A DNA stretch of 5,247 nt, from the NCBI GenBank assembly GCA_023435565.1, contig JAEYRN010000019.1:1-5247 (forward strand). The letters run 5' to 3'. Below the pieces are notes generated by a model, which was given only the letters and a program-made list of their open reading frames with translations, searched no databases and was not told where the DNA came from. The stretch comes from Bacillota bacterium (GTDB lineage: Bacteria; Bacillota; UBA4882; UBA8346). Positions 1 through 4,659 of this stretch are shown here, piece after piece; the first letter of the stretch is position 1, and each line of letters begins with the position of its first letter. A program made the translations under genes and the position numbers.

Positions 1-43
1 AACAATGAGCAACATGCAATCGTGTTCTTTGTTTCTGACTCAT
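1..43 (-). CDS. Partial minus-strand ORF, possible transposase N-terminus
   Basis: Reading the minus strand from an ATG at 43-41, an open frame runs off the left edge and gives 14 residues, MSQKQRTRLHVAHC. A purine-rich GGAAGGA (minus strand, 61-55) lies 11 bases upstream of the ATG and could serve as ribosome binding site. The residues resemble, from memory, the start of ISNCY/IS1202-like transposases, which open with a short basic stretch ahead of a helix-turn-helix. Fourteen residues are too few for a firm call. The neighbouring repeated GTGACATT motifs between this start and the HAD promoter fit the end of an insertion sequence. Alternatively the frame is chance. Confidence 0.35.
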   Translation of the reverse strand, partial: MSQKQRTRLHVAHC

Positions 44-121
44 TGATAATATCATCCTTCCATTTTACACCAGTGACATTTTCACTGAATAAATTTAAGG
101 TGACATTATCACAGAATAAAC
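1..121 (-). mobile_element. Probable edge of an insertion sequence, with repeated end motifs
   Basis: Two 21-nt direct repeats at 73-93 and 100-120 match at 19 of 21 positions. Each holds the inverted motif GTGA-N5-TCAC followed by GAATAAA. They lie just upstream of the minus-strand transposase-like start at 43. Repeated subterminal motifs of this kind are typical of transposase binding sites in the ends of some insertion sequences, such as the ISNCY and IS21 families. The outer boundary is not certain and is placed near 120-130, just before the HAD promoter. Family assignment is tentative. A pair of repressor operators is the main alternative. Confidence 0.4.
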
Positions 122-141
122 ACATAACATTGGCAAAAAAA

Positions 142-170
142 TTGACTCATTTCGTAAACTATGTTAGATT
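142..170 (+). promoter_or_regulatory. Sigma-A promoter of the HAD phosphatase gene
   Basis: TTGACT (142-147), a 17-base spacer and TAGATT (165-170) form a near-consensus housekeeping promoter. A TG at 162-163 also makes it an extended -10 type. Transcription would start near 177, leaving a leader of about 19 bases before the ATG at 196. This supports 196 over any upstream start, because earlier in-frame ATGs would lie before the transcription start. Confidence 0.6.
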
Positions 171-195
171 AAAGTCAAAGTCTAAAGGAGAAAAA

Positions 196-1035
196 ATGAA
201 TTATAAACGCTTTAAACTTGCGGTTTTTGATTTGGATGGCACGTTGGTTGAATATGGTTCGGATGTAATCACATCCGCGACTTTAGAAACCATTGCCATG
301 CTTCAGGAAAATGGTCTAAAGATAGCTATCGCCACCGGACGAAGCTGGAAGCAGACTAGAAATATAGTTGATAAACTTAAAATTAATGCTCCTGTCATAG
401 TTCAGTCCGGAGCTATTATAATTGATCCCAAAACTGAAATGGTTTTAAAATTACAACCCCTTAGGTCCGATCTTGAAATTAAGTTGCAGTCAATCGTTGA
501 CTGCCCGCTGGTGGATAAATTCCGTCTTTTGGAATCGGGAACTTATTTGACGTCTAAGGTATCAACTTCCGGTGGGAATTGGTTATTGGAGAATAATGAA
601 GACAGTCGTATCAAGGCGATAGACCAAGACCAATACGGAATTGTCAAATATCTTTTTATCGGTCCAGAAAATGAGTTGAAACCGCTTTCCGAACGGGTCG
701 TGAAATTTGAGCCAACCCCAAATATTATACTTTGGCCTCCAGATCAGTTGACCGAAGATTGGTTTTTGGAAGTATTTGACCCTTTGGCCTCTAAAGGACA
801 GGCTTTAGCTTGGTTAGCCAAATTTTTGGACTTGAATCGAGACGAAATTATCGCTTTCGGCGACGGTTATAACGATATGGATATGTTACAAACAGCCGGT
901 TACGGAGTGGCGATGAAAGGTTCCCCCCAAGAATTGATCGAACTGGCAGATCTAGTTATTCCGGACGCAGCCGAAGAGGGGATTGCCAGGCTGTTTCGTG
1001 GGGAACCGGTTGGGGTCAAAACCAAAGCAAGCTGA
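196..1035 (+). CDS. Cof-type HAD-superfamily phosphatase
   Basis: This 279-residue protein is a cytoplasmic, Mg2+-dependent phosphohydrolase of the Cof/HAD-IIB class, which typically acts on sugar phosphates or other small phosphorylated metabolites; the substrate cannot be read from sequence. All four HAD motifs are visible: motif I DLDGT at 12-16 (nucleophile D12, acid/base D14), motif II threonine T47 in IATGR, motif III lysine K200 in SKGQAL, and motif IV GDGYND at 222-227. The large insert between motifs II and III (about 80-195) is the C2-type cap domain. Length is normal for the family. The ATG at 196 has AAAGGAG at 184-190. The frame stays open upstream to the window edge, but that part overlaps the promoter and IS-like repeats, so it is not counted. 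No clear terminator follows. Confidence 0.88.
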   Translation: MNYKRFKLAVFDLDGTLVEYGSDVITSATLETIAMLQENGLKIAIATGRSWKQTRNIVDKLKINAPVIVQSGAIIIDPKTEMVLKLQPLRSDLEIKLQSIVDCPLVDKFRLLESGTYLTSKVSTSGGNWLLENNEDSRIKAIDQDQYGIVKYLFIGPENELKPLSERVVKFEPTPNIILWPPDQLTEDWFLEVFDPLASKGQALAWLAKFLDLNRDEIIAFGDGYNDMDMLQTAGYGVAMKGSPQELIELADLVIPDAAEEGIARLFRGEPVGVKTKAS

Positions 1036-1057
1036 GGCACTATTATATAAAACTAAA

Positions 1058-1086
1058 TTGTTTTAATGTCAACTAGCAATTATGAT
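1058..1086 (+). promoter_or_regulatory. Possible sigma-A promoter of the PHP gene
   Basis: TTGTTT (1058-1063), 17 bases, then TATGAT (1081-1086) lie in the 127-base gap between the HAD and PHP genes. The -10 is good and the -35 is weak. No convincing terminator separates the two genes, so read-through from the HAD promoter is also possible. Confidence 0.35.
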
Positions 1087-1162
1087 CAACCAACAGCTGT
1101 GAACGGGGAACCGGGAACTAGCAATCAAAACAGACTTTCATTTATTTGTTTCGGAGGTTATC

Positions 1163-1831
1163 ATGGTTTACGATTTTCATACTCATTCTTTTTTGAGTGA
1201 TGGTGAGCTTTCCCCGGTGGAGTTGATTCGGAGGGCTTCGGTTAACGGATATAAGGCGATTGCCGTGACTGATCATGTAGGGCCGGGGAATATGGAGCGG
1301 GTTTTGCGAGAACTGATTAAAGAATGCCGTTTAGCGGAAAAGTATTGGCCGATTATTGCGATTCCCGGTGTGGAACTAACCCATGTCCCGGCTGGAAGTA
1401 TTCCGGAAATGGCTGAAGAAGCCCGGAATTTTGGAGCGGAGTTAGTGGTAGTACATGGCGAGACTTTGGTGGAACCGGTTGAACCAGGGACTAACAAAGC
1501 GGCTGTCTCTTGCCGTTCAGTGGATATTTTGGCCCATCCGGGATTACTGACCGAGGAAGAGGCAAAAATGTCGGTAAATAATGGGATTTTTATTGAGATT
1601 ACCGCTAGAGGCGGGCATAATGTAGGGAATGGGCATGTAGTCAAAGTCGGTCGGGAAGCTGGAGTTCGGTTTGTTGTTAATTCCGATACCCACCAGCCTG
1701 CTAATTTGCTCACCGAGAGTTGGGTAAAGAACGTTGTAAAGGGTGCTGGATTGAATGAAGTTGAAGTTGAAGAAGTTCTTTTTGGAAATCCTTTAAAAAT
1801 ATTGGATCGGCTCAAGGGTAGGCATAAATAA
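1163..1831 (+). CDS. PHP-domain metal-dependent phosphoesterase (histidinol-phosphatase-like)
   Basis: This 222-residue protein belongs to the PHP (polymerase and histidinol phosphatase) superfamily, whose members hydrolyse phosphoesters with a cluster of two or three metal ions. The ligand motifs are all present: HTH at 6-8 and D13, TDH at 36-38, the GVE glutamate E71, H98 in VVVHGE, H125 in LAHPG, and SDTH at 174-177 (D175, H177). The protein is a single PHP domain, somewhat shorter than typical HisK/HisJ histidinol phosphatases (about 250-280), so the substrate is open. The ATG is preceded by GGAGGT at 1153-1158. The neighbours are a HAD phosphatase upstream and an aromatic-pathway enzyme downstream, and no his gene is in view. 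Calling it a histidine-biosynthesis enzyme would therefore be premature. Confidence 0.85.
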   Translation: MVYDFHTHSFLSDGELSPVELIRRASVNGYKAIAVTDHVGPGNMERVLRELIKECRLAEKYWPIIAIPGVELTHVPAGSIPEMAEEARNFGAELVVVHGETLVEPVEPGTNKAAVSCRSVDILAHPGLLTEEEAKMSVNNGIFIEITARGGHNVGNGHVVKVGREAGVRFVVNSDTHQPANLLTESWVKNVVKGAGLNEVEVEEVLFGNPLKILDRLKGRHK

Positions 1832-1902
1832 ATAAGATATAAATCAAGGAAAATATATCGGAATAATCCGGGCCTGTCCAAAAAACTTTGCAATATATAT
1901 AG

Positions 1903-1932
1903 TTGACAGTCAAGCTTGGTTAATGTTAAAAT
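1903..1932 (+). promoter_or_regulatory. Sigma-A promoter of the T-box/DAHP synthase transcript
   Basis: TTGACA (1903-1908) is a perfect -35. It is followed after 18 bases by TAAAAT (1927-1932), with an extended-10 TG at 1924-1925. Transcription would start near 1939, about 20 bases ahead of T-box stem I. No clear terminator ends the PHP gene, but this promoter makes the next unit independently transcribed. Confidence 0.65.
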
Positions 1933-1959
1933 TTAGGCAATAGTTTAGATAACTTAAAG

Positions 1960-2268
1960 GCGATGAACAAGGAAAGTACGTTATTCTCTGTCTCCAAGAG
2001 AATAGGGGCCATTGGCTGGGAGCCCCTTGAGATTATATAGCGGAAGTTCCCTTGGGAGTTGATTGCTGAAAGGGGCGACCGGCTTGGTCGTCCGCACTAG
2101 GTCGATCCGGAAGCCCACCGTTAAAAGGGATAGGATATCGAGTTGAGTTTTTTTCGGACTCCGTATCTGAATAAGCGAGTCTTATTAAAGGCTAATTTGG
2201 GTGGTACCGCGGAATCGGCCCACGTTTCGTCCCAAAATATATGGGAAAACGTGGGCTATATTATTTTG
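1960..2268 (+). ncRNA. T-box riboswitch, predicted Phe-specific (TTC specifier)
   Basis: This leader senses uncharged tRNA and switches between terminator and antiterminator. Stem I is closed by 1960-1968 pairing with 2058-2066. CAAGG (1968-1972) pairs with CCTTG (2050-2054). Above that lies the specifier loop, with AGTA at 1975-1978 facing GAA at 2043-2045 (the loop-E motif). The specifier is read as TTC at 2047-2049. The distal part has the AG-rich bulge (about 1996-2004) and a GGGGC/GCCCC stem (2005-2009, 2022-2026) capped by the conserved TTGGCTGGGA-type loop. Stem III is AATAAG/CTTATT (2170-2186). The T-box core AATTTGGGTGGTACCGCGG is at 2194-2212, and its TGGT bulge fits tRNA ending ACCA. 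That suits tRNA-Phe or tRNA-Tyr rather than bacterial tRNA-Trp, which has discriminator G. The class is very secure; the specifier identity is less so. Confidence 0.9.
2218..2267 (+). terminator. T-box regulatory terminator
   Basis: GCCCACGTTT (2218-2227) pairs perfectly with AAACGTGGGC (2247-2256), and TCCCA/TGGGA (2230-2234, 2242-2246) extends the hairpin inward. A T-rich tail follows at 2257-2267. The stem lies just after the T-box core sequence, so it is the attenuator that tRNA binding would prevent. It ends 15 bases before the DAHP synthase start. Confidence 0.8.
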
Positions 2269-2282
2269 AGGAGGTACTACTA

Positions 2283-3305
2283 ATGGTCATTGTAACTAAC
2301 CGTGAAATTACCAAAGAACAATGGGAGAACTTATGCCTTAAGTTGGAAGAGTTGGGGTTTCAGACCCATGTCATCCAAGGAGTTGAAAAGAAAGTTATCG
2401 GTGCGGTAGGGGATAAACGCCGGGTTGATTTTCATTTTCTAGAAAATATCCCCGGTGTCGAAAAAGTAATTCCGATATTGAGTCCGTATAAACTGGTAGC
2501 TAGGGACGCCAAGCCTGAAGGGACCGTGGTTCAGGTTGGCAACTTAAAAGTTGGGGCTGGATTTTTCAGTGTGGTTGCTGGTCCTTGTGCGGTTGAAAGC
2601 CGGGAACAATTGTTGGAGGCTGCATTGGGGTTGAAAAAAGCCGGGGCCGGAGGTTTGCGTGGTGGGGCTTTCAAACCAAGAACATCCCCCTATAGCTTCC
2701 AGGGTTTGGAGGAAGAAGGATTAAAGTTATTGGCAGAAGCACGGGATAAAACTGGACTGCCGATTATCACTGAATTAATGAATTTGACAGAGCTTGATCT
2801 GGTAAAAGAATACACAGATATCATTCAAATTGGGGCTCGTAATATGCAGAACTTCGGTCTGTTAAGAGCTGTGGGGCGGCAGTCCAAACCGGTATTATTA
2901 AAACGCGGCCTAGCGGCAACCGTCGAGGAATGGCTGATGGCGGCGGAATATATCATGTCCGAAGGAAATCCCCAGGTCATTCTTTGTGAGCGCGGTATTC
3001 GTACTTTCGAAACCGCTACCCGTAATACATTGGATCTAAGTGCGGTATCTTTGGCTAAGAGTCTTTCTCACTTACCGGTGGTGGTCGATCCGAGTCATGG
3101 AACCGGCAAACGAAAATTGGTACTTCCGATGGCTAAAGCTGCGGTAGTTGCAGGCGCTGATGGTTTATTAATCGAGGTTCATCCTGACCCTGCCAATGCC
3201 TTGAGTGATGGAGAACAGTCCCTTGATTTGTCTGAATTTGAGGATTTGATGTTAAAAATAAACGAATTGGCCAAATTTGAAGGGAAACAGATGGTTCTAA
3301 AATAG
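2283..3305 (+). CDS. aroF: 3-deoxy-7-phosphoheptulonate (DAHP) synthase, type I-beta
   Basis: The enzyme condenses phosphoenolpyruvate and erythrose 4-phosphate to DAHP, the committed first step of the shikimate pathway. The 340-residue length matches the Thermotoga-type enzyme, with an N-terminal ferredoxin-like regulatory domain (about 1-68) and a TIM-barrel catalytic domain. Visible catalytic motifs are GPCAVES (100-106, metal-binding C102), KPRTSPY (131-137), QIGARNMQNF, LLKRG, VDPSHGTG with the metal-binding histidine, and ADGLLIEVHPDP with metal-binding residues. In characterised relatives the N-terminal domain binds Tyr or Phe for feedback inhibition. The ATG at 2283 has GAGGAGGT at 2269-2275. 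An in-frame ATG at 2241 lies inside the terminator hairpin and is unlikely to be used. Control is by the upstream T-box. Related genes are called aroF, aroG or aroA in different species, so the symbol is by convention. Confidence 0.93.
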   Translation: MVIVTNREITKEQWENLCLKLEELGFQTHVIQGVEKKVIGAVGDKRRVDFHFLENIPGVEKVIPILSPYKLVARDAKPEGTVVQVGNLKVGAGFFSVVAGPCAVESREQLLEAALGLKKAGAGGLRGGAFKPRTSPYSFQGLEEEGLKLLAEARDKTGLPIITELMNLTELDLVKEYTDIIQIGARNMQNFGLLRAVGRQSKPVLLKRGLAATVEEWLMAAEYIMSEGNPQVILCERGIRTFETATRNTLDLSAVSLAKSLSHLPVVVDPSHGTGKRKLVLPMAKAAVVAGADGLLIEVHPDPANALSDGEQSLDLSEFEDLMLKINELAKFEGKQMVLK

Positions 3306-3387
3306 GGATAAGAGAGATTGTTTAAGAATATTCTCTTAGCAGGAGAATTAACCGGAAGAATGGAATTACTTTGGCGGAGGGATCGTT

Positions 3388-3576
3388 ATGGAAAAAGAAA
3401 AACTTCAAGAGCTGTTAAAGGGAAAGATTATTAATCGAGCAGACCTTAGCCATGGTACAGTGAAGCTTTTTTTTAGCGATGGAACATGTTTTGAAAGGGA
3501 GAAGACCTGCGAAGGAGTGATCACTGCCAGCCTTTTTGATAAGGATGGTAAGCTGATATTTAGCACTAGGATTTAG
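3388..3576 (+). CDS. Small protein of unknown function (62 aa)
   Basis: I do not recognise this family. The ORF has a good ribosome binding site, GGAGG at 3376-3380, seven bases before the ATG, and its codon use is unremarkable, so it is probably real. The protein has a charged helical start (about 1-12) and then alternating hydrophobic and polar residues that look like beta strands: KIINRADL, GTVKLFFSDGTCFERE, GVITASLFDKDGKLIFSTRI. There are two cysteines (in GTCFE and KTCEG), no signal peptide and no membrane segment. It starts 82 bases after DAHP synthase with no terminator between, so it may share the T-box-controlled transcript. A role in aromatic metabolism would be guesswork. Confidence 0.65.
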   Translation: MEKEKLQELLKGKIINRADLSHGTVKLFFSDGTCFEREKTCEGVITASLFDKDGKLIFSTRI

Positions 3577-3623
3577 TATAAACGTAATAATTGAGCTGTT
3601 ATTTTTACCACCAGAATGAACGG

Positions 3624-3678
3624 CACCCCAAAAGTTAGTTGCTATGCTATAGCAAATCTTAAACTAAGGGGTGTTTTT
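3624..3678 (+). terminator. Likely rho-independent terminator after the 62-aa gene
   Basis: CACCCC (3624-3629) pairs with GGGGTG (3668-3673), TTAG (3635-3638) with CTAA (3664-3667), and TTGCTAT (3639-3645) with ATAGCAA (3649-3655) around a 3-base loop. TTTTT follows at 3674-3678. The stem has unpaired bases (AAAAG on the left, ATCTTAAA on the right), so it is imperfect. It lies 48 bases after the stop of the 62-residue gene and would end the DAHP synthase transcript. Confidence 0.5.
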
Positions 3679-3738
3679 CTATTTTATGCGAAGCAAATTA
3701 AATGCAATATTAGGCGGTTTGATAATTTCTAATTTTCA

Positions 3739-3796
3739 TTTTGATACAATATATTGATAGACTAATCTGGGTTGGACACCATATATTGCATCAAAA
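3739..3796. repeat. 16-base inverted repeat with 26-base spacer
   Basis: TTTTGATACAATATAT at 3739-3754 is matched by ATATATTGCATCAAAA at 3781-3796, with one mismatch in 16 pairs. The left arm also contains the perfect palindrome CAATATATTG (3747-3756). There is no T-run, so it does not look like a terminator. Confidence 0.55.
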
Positions 3797-3805
3797 CTTA
3801 CTAAA

Positions 3806-3873
3806 GGTAATTATGAAACGCGCTTATATTACAAAGAATATTCTTTGAAATTTTATTCATAATGCAGGTTACC
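3806..3873. repeat. Nested inverted repeats centred on a 16-bp palindrome
   Basis: GGTAA (3806-3810) pairs with TTACC (3869-3873), TTATGAA (3811-3817) with TTCATAA (3856-3862), and the centre is the perfect 16-bp palindrome CAAAGAATATTCTTTG (3832-3847). Outside these, ATATTGCAT (3783-3791) is complementary to ATGCAATAT (3896-3904), so an imperfect inverted repeat spans about 120 bases. The right half overlaps the candidate sigma-E promoter of the SPOCS gene. It could be an operator, an RNA structure or a small MITE-like relic. Confidence 0.5.
3836..3865 (+). promoter_or_regulatory. Candidate sigma-E promoter of the SPOCS gene
   Basis: GAATATTC (3836-3843) fits the sigma-E -35 consensus, and after 14 bases CATAATGC (3858-3865) keeps the CATA core of the -10 (consensus CATACANT) but not its second half. 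Transcription would start near 3872, about 60 bases before the TTG start. No good sigma-A promoter was seen upstream of this gene. Sigma-E acts in the mother cell during sporulation, which suits a SPOCS protein. Confidence 0.42.
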
Positions 3874-3932
3874 AGATTTTATTAAAAACGATAAAATGCA
3901 ATATGGGATTGGCTAAAAAGGAGGGATTAAGG

Positions 3933-4466
3933 TTGAACAGGACTTATTCTTCGATAGATGCCACACGGGAAATAAATATTGGCACTGAGAAGATAAAAGT
4001 TTTAAAAGTTGTCGGCCAAGCAATAGGCCAGTTGGTTTTGGATAATTCAACTTGCATTAATGCAGTTAAAATCGACCGTATTAACGCAAAACTGCTTGAC
4101 ACGACCGACCACCTGTTTAGGAATAAGGTTGTTAAACAAGGCATAATCCGTAAGGAGATCTTTTATGTGGACCCCGAAGGTGTAGTACGCTTTAAGACTG
4201 AAGATATTCCCTTCATGCTAACAGTTGATATCCCGGGATTTATGCCGAATGGATTCACAGAAGTGCAAAACCATCTGCTCGATATTGATGTTGATTTTAG
4301 TTTGAAACCCCCACAGTATTGTATTCCGGGTTGTCTTGAGCAGAAGATTGTAGCGCATATCTTAGTAATTGCGGCTGAGTGGACTCAACTGGATGTGGTT
4401 ACGAAGGTCAATATGTCTCCTAGGGTACCTTCGTCAAGGGTTTTATATACAAATATATATTGGTAA
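3933..4466 (+). CDS. SPOCS-domain (DUF3794) protein, sporulation-associated
   Basis: This protein has 177 residues from the TTG at 3933. It is built around a DUF3794/SPOCS domain, the type found in SipL, which binds the coat morphogenetic protein SpoIVA in clostridia, and in many short stand-alone proteins of spore-formers. Family features seen are EKIKVLKVVGQA (19-30), AVKIDRINAKL (44-54), the KVVKQGIIRKEIFYVDPEGVV stretch (65-85), and the EDIPFMLTVDIPG segment (90-102). After that a second, more divergent part carries CIPGCLEQKIVAHILV. It has no LysM domain, unlike SipL, and no signal peptide. TTG is preferred because AAAGGAGGG (3917-3925) sits seven bases before it; an in-frame ATG at 3903 has no such site. 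It is likely cytoplasmic in the mother cell and associated with spore coat assembly (inferred). Confidence 0.82.
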   Translation: MNRTYSSIDATREINIGTEKIKVLKVVGQAIGQLVLDNSTCINAVKIDRINAKLLDTTDHLFRNKVVKQGIIRKEIFYVDPEGVVRFKTEDIPFMLTVDIPGFMPNGFTEVQNHLLDIDVDFSLKPPQYCIPGCLEQKIVAHILVIAAEWTQLDVVTKVNMSPRVPSSRVLYTNIYW

Positions 4467-4476
4467 AATTTGTAAG

Positions 4477-4501
4477 AAAGGCCTTGTACAGGCCTTTTTT
4501 T
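4477..4501 (+). terminator. Rho-independent terminator after the SPOCS gene
   Basis: AAAGGCC (4477-4483) and GGCCTTT (4491-4497) form a perfect 7-bp stem with a 7-base loop, leading directly into a run of T. It starts 11 bases after the stop codon, so the SPOCS gene appears to be transcribed alone and the collagen-like gene needs its own promoter. Confidence 0.88.
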
Positions 4502-4570
4502 CTTTTTGAGTAAAAGAATAAATGCAATCGGTTGATACTATACTTTCATAATATCATAAATAATATTCTT

Positions 4571-4600
4571 TCATATTTCCTATAAAGTGTTTTATGCAGT
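4571..4600 (+). promoter_or_regulatory. Candidate sigma-E promoter of the collagen-like gene
   Basis: TCATATTT (4571-4578) fits the sigma-E -35 consensus exactly. After a 14-base spacer, TATGCAGT (4593-4600) matches five of the seven fixed positions of the -10 consensus CATACANT. The start of transcription would be near 4607, about 53 bases before the TTG. A weaker sigma-A-like alternative is TTGATA (4532-4537) with CATAAA (4555-4560). Placement right after a terminator supports a promoter in this gap. Confidence 0.45.
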
Positions 4601-4624
4601 ATCTCATTAAATTAATCAATGCGT

Positions 4625-4638
4625 ATGATGTATATCAT
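4625..4638 (+). other. Small inverted repeat just before the ribosome binding site
   Basis: ATGAT (4625-4629) pairs with ATCAT (4634-4638) around a 4-base GTAT loop, ending six bases before GGGAGG. In the mRNA it would form only a weak hairpin. It may be an operator half-site pair or chance. Confidence 0.25.
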
Positions 4639-4659
4639 CAAAAAGGGAGGTGAATGTTT

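Larger units (their letters stand above)
3577..3932 (+). other. Gene-poor intergenic region with terminator and inverted repeats
   Basis: No convincing coding region is seen in this 356-base AT-rich stretch. It holds a terminator-like hairpin (3624-3678) that overlaps a sequence resembling an IS3-family terminal repeat, a 16-base inverted repeat (3739-3754 and 3781-3796), a nested palindromic structure (3806-3873), and a candidate sigma-E promoter just before the SPOCS gene. The motif ATGCAATAT occurs at 3702-3710 and 3896-3904 and, inverted, at 3783-3791. The mix suggests an old mobile-element footprint or a structured regulatory region. Confidence 0.6.

Noticed and set aside
22..195. N-terminal extension of the HAD protein by 58 residues
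   Set aside because: It would cover the IS-like repeats and the sigma-A promoter, has no HAD similarity, and a proper ribosome binding site sits before 196.
1071..1125. Direct repeat AACTAGCAAT at 1071-1080 and 1116-1125
   Set aside because: Only 10 bases with no symmetry; could be an operator pair, but nothing else supports it.
1859..1870. CGGA/TCCG hairpin after the PHP gene as a terminator
   Set aside because: The stem is only four pairs and no T-run follows.
1273..1893. Minus-strand 206-residue frame opposite the PHP gene
   Set aside because: It is a shadow of a gene with complete catalytic motifs on the + strand; the translation is low-complexity and unlike any known protein.
2241..2282. 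Earlier ATG for DAHP synthase adding 14 residues
   Set aside because: It lies in the T-box terminator hairpin; GAGGAGGT at 2269-2275 points to 2283, and the 340-residue length then matches the family.
3309..3338. Hairpin TAAGAGA/TCTCTTA after DAHP synthase as a terminator
   Set aside because: The loop is 16 bases and no T-run follows, so termination is unlikely.
3944..4144. Minus-strand 66-residue frame inside the SPOCS gene
   Set aside because: Shadow of a recognisable DUF3794 domain, with no supporting start signals.
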